Of a stretch of 64,000 nucleotides of DNA, positions 34,702 to 43,336 are shown one piece after another. This stretch comes from Gilvimarinus sp. DA14 (GTDB lineage: Bacteria; Pseudomonadota; Gammaproteobacteria; Pseudomonadales; Cellvibrionaceae): assembly GCF_024204685.1 (NCBI RefSeq), contig NZ_CP100350.1:2272501-2336500 (forward strand), read 5' to 3'. A program made the translations under genes and the position numbers. Within the stretch, counting starts at the first letter, position 1, and every line of letters starts with the position of its first letter. The notes beneath the pieces were generated by a model. The model did no database searches. It saw nothing but the letters and a program-made list of their open reading frames with translations, and was not told the DNA's origin.

Positions 34702-34762
34702 AAGCATCTCCTGTCAAACTTTGAGTATTAGGTACAATAAAACCGATAGGCTATGAATTGAA

Positions 34763-34963
34763 TTAAGTAAACTGTCCTCGGAACTTCCAATCGTCGAATT
34801 CACAATTCAAGACCTTCCCCCGACCTTCTGACCCCGACCTTTTTAGGTGGAAGAGGTAAGTCGTATAATCCTGATCAACAACGAAACAGGCTTCTCTATT
34901 ATTTCCGCGTTGAATAACGTGTTGTGCACAACCAGGCAGATATGGACGACGAAGACGGGGCAT
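34763..34963 (-). pseudogene. RAYT relic 2 with repeat-derived tail
   Basis: 66 codons. The first ~41 are the RAYT N-terminus (MPRLRRPYLPGCAQHVIQRG, then NNREACFVVDQDYTTYLFHLK). The rest, from RSGSEGRG to FRGQFT, is not transposase: it is encoded by the AGGTCGGGG direct repeat and the flank after it. The HUH and Tyr parts are missing. An internal deletion has fused the start of the gene to its 3' repeat. Confidence 0.78.
34818..34840. repeat. Direct repeat CCCCGACCT x2, 14-base period
   Basis: Two copies of CCCCGACCT (34818-34826 and 34832-34840) sit inside the tail of RAYT relic 2; read on the minus strand they give AGGTCGGGG. A TCTGACCCC core lies between them, matching the repeat at 35053-35061. 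Confidence 0.8.
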
Positions 34964-35032
34964 TTGCTCCTCCTTGAACGAATCATTTGTCCTAATCTTA
35001 AAAATCTAAAACAACCAAACCACTCTCAAAAT

Positions 35033-35482
35033 TCAACAACTCAAATCAACGACTCTGACCCTATTGATCTTCAAGCTCCAGTGTATTTTTATGACGCTAG
35101 ACATAGATTTTTGCTTGTCTAAAACGGATGAAACCCTTCCCCATTCGTATATATAGGATACTGAAATATCATTTTTATCACTTGGCTTACCTAGGCATTC
35201 TTTTAGAATTTTGTTGTGGCAAGAAAACCTATCTTCGATCGTACCGTAAACACACGCGTTGAAGCCTACGGTCGCCTGATTAAGCGTTCCAAGATAAGAG
35301 TGTAAAGCTATCTGCCCTTCAAAACCGCCAATCTGTATGTTTTTAAAAATCTTAATTTTCCAACCATTTTCCATATCTATTTCTTCGTCGGGAATTATAG
35401 CTCGAGGAACTCCACATTCTTTTTGTACATACTCCCCTGCGATACATACCGCTCCAGTTGACACATCTATAAATTTACTCAT
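35033..35482 (-). CDS. Unknown protein, possible immunity protein; tail encoded by repeat
   Basis: A 149-residue soluble single-domain protein with no recognised family. It starts 8 bases inside the end of the preceding 97-residue ORF, the way immunity genes follow toxin genes. Its last ten residues (NRVRVVDLSC) are encoded by a GGGTCAGAG repeat fragment (35053-35061 on the complementary strand), so the original C-terminus was probably replaced by an insertion or deletion. Base composition is AT-rich compared with neighbours. The immunity idea is inference from position, size and overlap only. Confidence 0.55.
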   Translation of the reverse strand: MSKFIDVSTGAVCIAGEYVQKECGVPRAIIPDEEIDMENGWKIKIFKNIQIGGFEGQIALHSYLGTLNQATVGFNACVYGTIEDRFSCHNKILKECLGKPSDKNDISVSYIYEWGRVSSVLDKQKSMSSVIKIHWSLKINRVRVVDLSC

Positions 35483-35768
35483 TTCCTTCGACCTTTTTGA
35501 ATGGTATGGAAAAAAGTGGTTCTAGAGAATTTCTGAAATTAGGTATATACAACTGTTCTACTCCACCTTCACCAAAACCTGTATTAGCCAAGGCGCGGGA
35601 GAGCGCTGCATTCGTGCTTCCGTTAACACGATAACAGTAACTCCATCTCTGTACACTCCATAGTTTGGGTTGTCTAAATTTGGTTGTATCTGCAACCCTA
35701 GGTAGTAGCCCTGAGCTGTACCATTTGCAATCAATGGGCTCAGACCTTACATTTGACACCCTATCCAT
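35475..35768 (-). CDS. Unknown ORF, possible orphan toxin C-terminal fragment
   Basis: 97 residues, no signal peptide. The C-terminal part ANTGFGEGGVEQLYIPNF followed by RNSLEPLFSIPFKK has the look of a polymorphic-toxin C-terminal module, but I cannot name a family. The ATG at 35768 sits on the last codons of a RAYT relic and has no convincing ribosome site, suggesting that the real gene continued upstream and was truncated when the relic arrived. It overlaps the following unknown gene by 8 bases. Confidence 0.4.
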   Translation of the reverse strand: MDRVSNVRSEPIDCKWYSSGLLPRVADTTKFRQPKLWSVQRWSYCYRVNGSTNAALSRALANTGFGEGGVEQLYIPNFRNSLEPLFSIPFKKVEGNE

Positions 35769-35980
35769 CGAGTTTCTTTACGCCACGACTGATCATTATG
35801 TAGCCAAAGACTTGCCCGACTTCCGATAGCGTGTAATGACCGCTGCGATAGGCTGCTGACATACCTTCCTTCGGTTTTGTTAATGATCGACCTAGTGCTC
35901 CAGCGGCTTTGGTGGAATGAGTTTCTATGGTGTGGGAATTTCAGCAAGGGTGTAACAATCAGGTGCGGTATCCTTGCCAT
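35761..35980 (-). pseudogene. RAYT relic 3 (N-terminus plus C-terminal HTH)
   Basis: The first codons (from the ATG at 35980) read MARIPHLIVTP, a RAYT start with the leader AGGAGATGCAG. After a deletion and a frame change, codons 35862 to 35761 read SAAYRSGHYTLSEVGQVFGY and a short basic end, which is the helix-turn-helix tail seen at the C-terminus of RAYT proteins (xSGxYTLxEIGxxFG). The middle of the transposase is missing. It ends exactly where the orphan ORF begins. Confidence 0.7.
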
Positions 35981-36100
35981 CTGCATCTCCTATCAAGTTT
36001 TAAACTTTACGCATAGTGAAGTGACAATCGATATACTGAGTTAAGCCCGCTGCCCAAAGTTCGCTCGCTCAAGCAAGGGCGAAACTCAAAATTTTCCAAC

Positions 36101-37513
36101 TTATGCCGACTTATTATTTTTTATCGATTTCTCGTAATTACTCAAAGTGCTTTTGTATCTTTCGAGAGGTAGGTCCAGGGATTCTGCCTCTTTTACGGCT
36201 TTCTCCTGCCAGTTTTTTGCGCTGGCTAGATCACCCTCTGCTGAAGCAACTGCGGCGGCGACTTCGTAATAGGTCAACCGATCTGCATGATCTTCCGGTA
36301 CTTGTGAGAAGTATTCGCGCGCCTTTGCAATAGCGTCCTGATTGTTATTTTCAGATCTTGCCAGGTAAGCTGCATAGCGCAGTTTAGCTTCCGGTAGGCT
36401 TTGCGCCGCTTCACTTAACCAATACAGCCCTTTGGTTTCATCTTTGGGAAATGAGGCGCCCCCCATATACTCGATGGCCAGTGCGTATTTGGCATCCGCG
36501 TTACCGAGCATTGCGGCGCGATAGAGCCAACCGGCGCTTTTGTAGGTATCTCTTTCACAGTAGCGCCCCTGAAGTGTGTTCAGCCCCAGAAAGTAAGCCG
36601 CGGATGCATTGTCGTTAGCTGCTGCCTTCTCAAACCAGGTGTTGGCGTTTTCTTTAAAACCTTGGATTTCTACTTCCTCGCCGAAGCGATTAGTTAACCC
36701 GTCGGTAAAGGAACTGGCGGCACCCAGGGTGTAGCCGTAAACAAACTGTTCGGAGGCATCACCAGTTTCCGCCTGCTGCTTTTGCTCCGCCAATAGTTCC
36801 TCTAATTTTGATGCCACTAAATAATTGCCAGCCAATTGAAACACCATGCGAATACGAACGCCCGGGGTTACTACCGGTTTACCATTCACTGTGCGCGGTT
36901 CATACAGGGATGCTCGCGTCGCTTCAATAGCGGCATTATCAAAACCTTTTTCGTTGCTATATAGCACCGTATGATCACGCGTCGTTCCATCTTCGGCGAT
37001 GGTGTACATGACATCAACCCAGCCTGTTTTACCCCGTCTGGCCATATTTCGGGGATACTCCGGCGCTTTGCGTCGTAACACTTTATAGGGTTCGCTAACG
37101 GCGGCGCCCAGACTTAATTCGGGCGACAGTGAGTTGATAATATTCTCTTTTGAATATTGCGATAGCAGCTTATTCTTCTCTTTATCAGCCTGAGCTTTTT
37201 GTTCGGCAGATAACCGATTATAGACTTTGTCGGATAATTCGCTGCCTTGCGGATGACCTGTCGCGCCAGATAGCGCAAACCAAGCGTAGCTTTTTACCAG
37301 ATCCTTATCGAGATGCTGGCCGCGAAAATACATAGCGGCAATATTAAACTGAGCGTCTTTATCGCCGTATGCCGAGGCCAGTTTGAACTCTTCGTAGGCT
37401 TTTTGCATATCGCCTTGCTCGTAGTACATAGCCCCCAGCTTAAAATCTGCTTGTACTGAGGCAGATAACAAGCTAAAGACCAACGCCACTGCTGATACTG
37501 CTTTTATGTTCAT
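36101..37513 (-). CDS. Sel1-repeat protein with internal TonB C-terminal domain
   Basis: A 470-residue exported protein with a signal peptide (SAVALVFSLLSASVQA). Two Sel1 helical repeats (residues ~25-95) are followed by a TonB C-terminal-type domain (~145-230; APEYPRNMARRGKTGWVDV, then ATRASLYEPRTVNGKPV), then about four further Sel1 repeats to the end. There is no TonB membrane anchor or Pro-rich linker, so it is not a normal energy transducer. It may be a periplasmic scaffold that grips envelope proteins. No catalytic motif is seen. Confidence 0.85.
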   Translation of the reverse strand: MNIKAVSAVALVFSLLSASVQADFKLGAMYYEQGDMQKAYEEFKLASAYGDKDAQFNIAAMYFRGQHLDKDLVKSYAWFALSGATGHPQGSELSDKVYNRLSAEQKAQADKEKNKLLSQYSKENIINSLSPELSLGAAVSEPYKVLRRKAPEYPRNMARRGKTGWVDVMYTIAEDGTTRDHTVLYSNEKGFDNAAIEATRASLYEPRTVNGKPVVTPGVRIRMVFQLAGNYLVASKLEELLAEQKQQAETGDASEQFVYGYTLGAASSFTDGLTNRFGEEVEIQGFKENANTWFEKAAANDNASAAYFLGLNTLQGRYCERDTYKSAGWLYRAAMLGNADAKYALAIEYMGGASFPKDETKGLYWLSEAAQSLPEAKLRYAAYLARSENNNQDAIAKAREYFSQVPEDHADRLTYYEVAAAVASAEGDLASAKNWQEKAVKEAESLDLPLERYKSTLSNYEKSIKNNKSA

Positions 37514-37526
37514 AAATCCTCCTTGA

Positions 37527-38042
37527 TTACTTACTGCTCTTAAAGTGGATATAGCCCACTTCAGCCGAGCCTTTCGAGGTAGCTAACACCAGCTCGTCCG
37601 GCATATCGGTAAGCTCTACAGTTGTTTCAAAGTCGCCAGCAGAGAGGGTTAAGCCCGAAGGCGAGTCCCAGGAAATTACCAAATCAACCGGTCGGTTCCA
37701 GGGCAAGACGTCAGAGCGTGTGTACAGGGTGCCGGACTCTTCAGTTTTATGAGATAGAACCAACTCGTAGCCATCGCGGCAGTGCTCGCCTGAAAAGGCC
37801 AGCACTGCGACCGGAAATTTTCTACCGTCAATCTGACTAGACTCTAAAAATTGCAATACGGTGTAGGACTCAAAAGACGGACTAATTTGCATTTCAATTG
37901 TACCCGGCTGCGACATGGCAGCTAAAGTCCAAGGCACTGAGTCTTCTGAGAGCGAAAAATCCTGTTGCGACTGGGGCTCAGGCTGGGCGCAAGCAGCCAG
38001 AAAGAGCACTAACAAGAGTAAAATAGTGTTGCGAAAATTCAT
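37527..38042 (-). CDS. Lipoprotein of unknown function
   Basis: A 171-residue protein; the ATG at 38042 gives the lipoprotein signal NTILLLLVLFLAACAQ, so Cys18 is lipidated. An upstream ATG in the same frame would precede this signal by 16 residues and is unlikely. The mature part is mostly beta (PGTIEMQISPSFESYTVLQF) with a Cys-containing EHCRDG. It lies 13 bases before the Sel1/TonB gene, so the two may be co-transcribed. Confidence 0.72.
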   Translation of the reverse strand: MNFRNTILLLLVLFLAACAQPEPQSQQDFSLSEDSVPWTLAAMSQPGTIEMQISPSFESYTVLQFLESSQIDGRKFPVAVLAFSGEHCRDGYELVLSHKTEESGTLYTRSDVLPWNRPVDLVISWDSPSGLTLSAGDFETTVELTDMPDELVLATSKGSAEVGYIHFKSSK

Positions 38043-38110
38043 GGCAAATCCATTATTTATTATTGAATAGTCCTTAAACATCCCTGTCACCTCTACCTCC
38101 TACTATAAAA

Positions 38111-38554
38111 TTATTCGGCCGCTTCTGCCTCATTTTCCGCCTTAGCGTCTTCCAGCATCTGCATCAACTCAGCCTGATGCTCCTGGGCGATGCGCATGCC
38201 TACCTGGCTGCCCTCTTGGAATAACTGCGGCATAACTTCGATGGCTTTTTTGCCCACCGGACTGCTATAGAATTCAATCAGTTTTTCAATTTCTGCATCG
38301 GTAAAATACTTTTTGTAAATCACCACCATGTCGTCTTTCATGGCATCCCAGGTGAAGTATTTCTCTGACCACTGGCCAATTACATCCTGATAAGGCGCCA
38401 GCGCCGGGTTGGCCTGCACCATCATATTCACCATTTGCCCCGACATCTGATTTAGCTGATCTTTACTTCCAATTAAATCCATTAGTTCGTAAACGGGCTC
38501 GGCTTGGGCGCCACTGCAAAGTACCAAAGCGGCGGTTGCGAGTAGTTTTTTCAT
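38111..38554 (-). CDS. DUF2059 family exported protein
   Basis: A 147-residue protein with a signal peptide (KLLATAALVLCSGAQA) and the DUF2059 pattern: W-EKYFTWDAMKDD, then YKKYFTDAEIEKLIEFYSSPVGKK and a Met/Glu-rich C-terminus (MLEDAKAENEAEAAE). The start at 38554 was chosen because of the signal peptide. Members are small periplasmic helical proteins without a proven function. Confidence 0.84.
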   Translation of the reverse strand: MKKLLATAALVLCSGAQAEPVYELMDLIGSKDQLNQMSGQMVNMMVQANPALAPYQDVIGQWSEKYFTWDAMKDDMVVIYKKYFTDAEIEKLIEFYSSPVGKKAIEVMPQLFQEGSQVGMRIAQEHQAELMQMLEDAKAENEAEAAE

Positions 38555-38619
38555 CGTCCTTTTCCTTATAAAAAATGAAGGGGTGTTATAGCACAAAAAT
38601 GCGCGTGTTTCTGATAGCG

Positions 38620-39432
38620 TTAACTTTGGCACACTGTACAGTAGACGGTGGCGCGCTGCCCCAGCTGGATCTCCTTAAGCGGTTTGTGACACACCGCACA
38701 GGGCTGCCCGCCACGGCCGTACACCATCAGTTGCTGTTTAAAGTATCCGGGTTTACCGTCGCCGCCGACAAAGTCTCGCAGAGTAGTGCCCCCCTGCTCA
38801 ATGGACCTTTGCAGCACAAACTGAATTTTCTCCCACAGCAATTCACATTGCTTACGGCTCAGGGTACCGGCTTTGCGGATAGGCTTTATACCCGCCATAA
38901 ACAGCGCTTCGTTGGCGTAGATGTTCCCCACCCCCACCACGACTTTGCTGTCCATTAAAAATTGTTTTACCGTCTGTTTGCGTTTGCGCGAGCGAACGAA
39001 CAGGTATTCGGGGTTAAATTCGTCGCTTAGGGGTTCGGGCCCAAGGCTTGCCAGCAGCGGATGGGTGAAAGGGTCACCTGGGTGCCAGAGAATTGAGCCA
39101 AACCGGCGCGGGTCGTGATAGCGCAATACCGCCCCAGTGAACTCAATATCAACGTGATCGTGCAGCTCGGGGGCAGTATTTGGCGGCACTATGCGCAAGC
39201 TGCCTGACATACCCAGGTGAACCAGCAAAACGCCGTGGTTATACCCCAGCAACAGGTACTTGCCGCGCCGCCCCACCGTTTGCAACTGCTTGCCGCGCAG
39301 AATATCGTCCAACCCATCGGTTACCGGCCAGCGCAAGCTGGGCTGCCGCACAGTCACCTGGCGCACTTTTTTGCCATTGATGTGCGGCGCAATGCCGCGC
39401 TTGGTGGTTTCAACTTCGGGTAATTCAGGCAT
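38620..39432 (-). CDS. mutM: Formamidopyrimidine-DNA glycosylase MutM (Fpg)
   Basis: A 270-residue base-excision repair enzyme removing 8-oxoguanine and Fapy lesions. The catalytic N-terminus PELPEVETT (Pro and Glu after Met) is intact, the helix-two-turn-helix contains VVGVGNIYANEALF, and the zinc finger is CAVC-(16)-CTVC. The start at 39432 is fixed because Pro must follow the initiator Met. It diverges from the hydantoinase gene by 91 bases. Confidence 0.97.
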   Translation of the reverse strand: MPELPEVETTKRGIAPHINGKKVRQVTVRQPSLRWPVTDGLDDILRGKQLQTVGRRGKYLLLGYNHGVLLVHLGMSGSLRIVPPNTAPELHDHVDIEFTGAVLRYHDPRRFGSILWHPGDPFTHPLLASLGPEPLSDEFNPEYLFVRSRKRKQTVKQFLMDSKVVVGVGNIYANEALFMAGIKPIRKAGTLSRKQCELLWEKIQFVLQRSIEQGGTTLRDFVGGDGKPGYFKQQLMVYGRGGQPCAVCHKPLKEIQLGQRATVYCTVCQS

Positions 39433-39523
39433 ACAGGGCTCGCGCAAAAGCGCTATTGTAGCCCCTGTCCCTCGTCTTTGCTGGCGCTTACAATGGCGCT
39501 TTTGCAATAACCGGGCGAAGCTG

Positions 39524-41500
39524 ATGTTACTGGGTGTAGATACGGGCGGCACATTTACCGATTTTGTTTTACTGGACGGCGCTGCACTTCGCGTGCACAA
39601 GCGCCTGTCGACCCCGGATGCCCCCGAGCGCGCGATTATTGAGGGCATTGCCGCCATGGGCCTCACGGCAGCGGCCCGCGCCGGCGAGCTAACTATTGTG
39701 CACGGCAGCACCGTTGCCACCAATGCCGCGCTGGAGCGCAAAGGCGTGCACACTTTATACGTGACCAACAGCGGCCTGGCCGATGTCCTCAGTATCGGCC
39801 GCCAAACCCGCGACCAGCTCTACAACCTAACCCCAGCCCCCAGAGACAACCCGGTTGCGCGGCAAGACTGTGTCGAGGTCAATGCCCGCCTGGCGGCGGA
39901 TGGCTCACGGGTGAGCGAGCTCGGCGAGACGGATATCGAACAATTGCAGCGGGTTATCGCCGAGCGTAAACCCGCCGCCGTAGCGATTAACCTACTCTAT
40001 TCGTTTATTAACGACGACGATGAAAAAGCCCTGGCCGCCGCCTGCCCGGCCGACGTTTTTGTCAGCTGCTCGTCCAAGGTGCTCCCCGAGTATGGTGAAT
40101 ACGAACGCGGTATGGCCACTTGGTTAAACGCCTACTTGGGCCCCAAGGTACAGGGATACCTAAACCGTCTGGCCGCCGGTGTGGCCCCCAGCCCATTGGG
40201 GGTTATGCAATCTTCCGGCGGCACCATCGATGCGGCGCAGGCTGCGGAGCGGGCGGTCAATCTGCTTTTATCCGGCCCGGCCGGTGGTCTGGCGGCGGCC
40301 AAGTTTTTTGCCGAGAAGCTGGGCGCAGCCGGTGCACCGGAAAAGCTACTGACCTTTGATATGGGCGGCACCTCTACCGATGTCGCCATGATTGACGGCG
40401 AGCTCAAACTCACCAATCAAGGCAAGCTCGGGCCTTACCCAGTGGCCGTGCCCATGGTGGATATGCACACCATCGGCGCAGGCGGCGGCTCTATCGCGCA
40501 AATGGATGCCGGGGGTCTGCTGCAAGTCGGCCCCGAATCCGCCGGAGCCACCCCCGGCCCCGCCTGCTATGGCCAGGGCGGCACCCGGGTGACGGTTACC
40601 GACGCCAATGCCTATTTGGGCCGCTTGCATCCGGATTATTTTTTAGGCGGCGCCATGAGCCTGGACACTGCCTCAGCCGCTGATGCGATAGAAACCTTGG
40701 CCGCGCAGCTGGGTCTTTCCACCATGGATACGGCACTCGGCGTGATTCGCCTGGCCAACGAACATATGGCAGCTGCGCTACGGGTGATATCCGTGCAGCG
40801 CGGTTACAACCCGGCGGATTTCCGTCTGTGCTGCTTTGGCGGTGCAGGGGGTCTGCATGTATGTGCCCTGGCCGAAGCTTTGGGTATGACACGGGCACTG
40901 GTGCCGGTGCACGGCGGGGTATTGTCAGCCTTGGGGATGCTGGTAGCCAACCCCGAAAGGCAGTTGTCGCGCTCGCTACAAACACCTCTGGCCGCTTGTA
41001 GCGAGGCACAATTGCAGCACGAACTAGCGGCTCTGGCGCATTCTGGCGAACAACAGCTGATCGCCGAGGCGGTGGCGCAAGAGAGCATTAGCACCCACTC
41101 CAGCCTGGACTTGCGCTACCAGGGCCAAAGCTTCTGCCTGAACATTCCCTACACAGGTTTAGCAAACGCCGCCGAGGCCTTTCATCAGGCCCACGCCACC
41201 CGATACGGGCACCGACTGGATATTCCGGTAGAGTTGGTCAATGTTCGGGTCAAGTGCGAAGCGCCGAGCCATTCTATCCAGTTACCCCAATTACCCAGCC
41301 AACCGGCGCGCGCGCTGGAAACCCTGCACCTGCCGGAGCTGGGTGAGACCCCAGTCTACCAGCGCGATCAATTGGGAGCCGGAACCAAGCTGCAGGGGCC
41401 GGTGCTGATTTGCGAAACCGTCTCCACCACGCTGGTAGCGGCGGGCTGGCAAATGGAGGTCGACGCGACAGGCAACCTGTTACTGCAAAAGCTTCAATAA
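39524..41500 (+). CDS. Hydantoinase/5-oxoprolinase A subunit
   Basis: A 658-residue protein of the HyuA/oxoprolinase ATPase family. The N-terminal ATP-binding motif is LGVDTGGTFTDFVLL; HGSTVATNAALERKG and the central LLSGPAGGLAAAKFF and DMGGTSTDVA blocks are also typical. These enzymes open hydantoins or 5-oxoproline with ATP and normally need a B subunit. No B gene lies on either side here, so it is a lone A-type protein, which is unusual. The start at 39524 gives the standard N-terminus. Confidence 0.9.
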   Translation: MLLGVDTGGTFTDFVLLDGAALRVHKRLSTPDAPERAIIEGIAAMGLTAAARAGELTIVHGSTVATNAALERKGVHTLYVTNSGLADVLSIGRQTRDQLYNLTPAPRDNPVARQDCVEVNARLAADGSRVSELGETDIEQLQRVIAERKPAAVAINLLYSFINDDDEKALAAACPADVFVSCSSKVLPEYGEYERGMATWLNAYLGPKVQGYLNRLAAGVAPSPLGVMQSSGGTIDAAQAAERAVNLLLSGPAGGLAAAKFFAEKLGAAGAPEKLLTFDMGGTSTDVAMIDGELKLTNQGKLGPYPVAVPMVDMHTIGAGGGSIAQMDAGGLLQVGPESAGATPGPACYGQGGTRVTVTDANAYLGRLHPDYFLGGAMSLDTASAADAIETLAAQLGLSTMDTALGVIRLANEHMAAALRVISVQRGYNPADFRLCCFGGAGGLHVCALAEALGMTRALVPVHGGVLSALGMLVANPERQLSRSLQTPLAACSEAQLQHELAALAHSGEQQLIAEAVAQESISTHSSLDLRYQGQSFCLNIPYTGLANAAEAFHQAHATRYGHRLDIPVELVNVRVKCEAPSHSIQLPQLPSQPARALETLHLPELGETPVYQRDQLGAGTKLQGPVLICETVSTTLVAAGWQMEVDATGNLLLQKLQ

Positions 41501-41512
41501 GAGGCGGGGTTG

Positions 41513-42496
41513 CTAAGGCATCAGCTTTTCCGGGCGGCTCACCTGCCCTAGCCAACGAAACATGGCGTGAATCACCTGCTCGCGCGCAGGCTGGGGCGAG
41601 AGGATTAAATCGTGCATACCGCCTTCGATTTCCACTAGGCTAACGTTCTGCCCCAGCCCCGGTCCGTAGCGCCGCATATGGTCAACGTCCAGCACCACAT
41701 CGGTCCCCATGAGTTCGTCTGTCCAGGCAGAGGGTAACTTAAGCGAACGCGCCGAGTGCAACACCAGCACCGGGCACTCGATATGCAAACCTGCTTGCAG
41801 CTGCCGCTGCGCCAGTACCACCGCACGAATCCAGCCGAGAAAAATAGGAAACCCCACCACCGGCTTGAGGGTTAAGTTATAGTCCCACTCGCCGCGATAG
41901 CCGCAATAAATGCTCTGCCCATAGAGCGAAGGCATACCGTGGTGATAGGACCAAGTGGGAAAAAAACGCCCAAGCCAAACCAAGCCGTTCAATAAAACCC
42001 TCTGTACACCGCTTAGGGCAAAATCGAAAAACGGACTGTTTAAGATTAACCCATCAAGCTGCGCACGCTCACTACCACGATCAGCATAGAGCGAGCTGAC
42101 TAACCCCCCGGTGGAATGAGCGTTGATAACCAGCCGCTCTGCGCCTGTAGCTTTAATGCGGCGCACCGCTTCATCTAGCTCGGCAAAATACTCTTCGATA
42201 CTGTGGCAGTAATTAGCCCGCTCACCGGTGCGCATTGAGCGACCGTAACCGTGCAAATCCAGAGCGTAAAAGGCGCAGCCTTCATCCACACAGGCGCGCG
42301 CCAAATGAGTTTGAAAAAAGTAGTCGGTAAACCCGTGCAGATACAAAATAGCCGTATGCGCCACGCGCGGATTATTACAAGCTCGCACCAAAGTCGCCCG
42401 GTACTGGCGCCCGTGGGATTGCACCTCGACCGGCTGCACCTCAAACCCCTCAAGCTCCGCATCCGGCGTCCAGCTTATGTCCTTATCTGTACTCAC
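41513..42496 (-). CDS. Alpha/beta hydrolase (serine aminopeptidase S33 / lysophospholipase-like)
   Basis: A 327-residue cytoplasmic hydrolase. The nucleophile elbow is AHSTGG with Ser, the oxyanion strand is YLHGFTDYFF, the acid is likely in VLDVDHMRR, and the catalytic His in GGMHDLILS near the C-terminus. The DLHGYGRSMR motif is common to monoglyceride lipase/lysophospholipase relatives. Substrate unknown. Confidence 0.86.
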   Translation of the reverse strand: MSTDKDISWTPDAELEGFEVQPVEVQSHGRQYRATLVRACNNPRVAHTAILYLHGFTDYFFQTHLARACVDEGCAFYALDLHGYGRSMRTGERANYCHSIEEYFAELDEAVRRIKATGAERLVINAHSTGGLVSSLYADRGSERAQLDGLILNSPFFDFALSGVQRVLLNGLVWLGRFFPTWSYHHGMPSLYGQSIYCGYRGEWDYNLTLKPVVGFPIFLGWIRAVVLAQRQLQAGLHIECPVLVLHSARSLKLPSAWTDELMGTDVVLDVDHMRRYGPGLGQNVSLVEIEGGMHDLILSPQPAREQVIHAMFRWLGQVSRPEKLMP

Positions 42497-42610
42497 AACT
42501 CACTCCCGAGTGATAACAATTGCCTAACACACATAGCCGCAATCAACACTTTCGCAGTATAGTAACTGGTCGAGCATTCCACGATAACGCCTGTTAGAAG
42601 GTATCATGCC

Positions 42611-43327
42611 ATGGAAAGATTTCAGCTTCGCAACGCTCTCGCTTTTGGTTTCTGCGCCATTATAGCCTTTGCGATCTTGGGTTATTTTTTACGCGATGCA
42701 GCTATAGCGGTAAAAGAATATGAACGCACGGTAACGGCTAAAGGCCTGGCCGAGCGAGAGGTGCCCGCCGATATCGTCATCTGGCCGGTTAGCTTTACCC
42801 TGGCCAGCAACAGCCTGGATGAGCTGTACGCCAGCCTGGAGCAGAACACCCAGAGTGTGCGCGACTATCTCTTGGCACGCGGTATTAATGCGGCGGACAT
42901 CAGCGCTAACGCCCCAGTGATTACCGATAAGTCAGCGCAGTCTTACGGCGGCCCGGACGCCCCATTTCGCTATGTGGCAACCGCTGTCGTGACGGTATAC
43001 AGCCACGACATCAACACCGTGCGCGGCGCCATGCAGGGTCTTGCCGAGCTGGGTAAAAAAGGCATAGTACTCACCGCCGGCAACTACGACTCGCAAACCC
43101 AGTATCTGTTTACCGGGCTCAACGATATAAAGCCGGCAATGATTGAACAGGCCACCATTAACGCCCGCGAAGTGGCCAACAAATTCGCGGCCGACTCAGG
43201 CAGCCGTTTGGGGAAGATTAAACGCGCCTCGCAGGGGCAGTTTAGTATCAATCCCCGCGATGCGAATAACCCGCACATCAAAAAAGTTCGCGTCGTCTCC
43301 ACCGTTGAATACTATTTGGCCGATTAA
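42611..43327 (+). CDS. SIMPL/DUF541 domain protein
   Basis: A 238-residue protein with one N-terminal membrane helix (LAFGFCAIIAFAILGYFL) and a periplasmic SIMPL domain, with the typical start TVTAKGLAEREVPADIVIW and end LGKIKRASQGQFSIN. SIMPL proteins are poorly understood envelope proteins related to oxidative stress. It is followed by mgtC after 9 bases. Confidence 0.88.
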   Translation: MERFQLRNALAFGFCAIIAFAILGYFLRDAAIAVKEYERTVTAKGLAEREVPADIVIWPVSFTLASNSLDELYASLEQNTQSVRDYLLARGINAADISANAPVITDKSAQSYGGPDAPFRYVATAVVTVYSHDINTVRGAMQGLAELGKKGIVLTAGNYDSQTQYLFTGLNDIKPAMIEQATINAREVANKFAADSGSRLGKIKRASQGQFSINPRDANNPHIKKVRVVSTVEYYLAD

Positions 43328-43336
43328 GGAGCCGCC

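Larger units (their letters stand above)
34545..35032. other. Decayed non-coding stretch with RAYT relics
   Basis: A 488-base, AT-richer stretch without an intact gene. It contains two truncated RAYT beginnings (34609-34701 and 34763-34963) and a direct repeat. The remaining sequence, 34964-35032, shows nothing. Confidence 0.75.
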
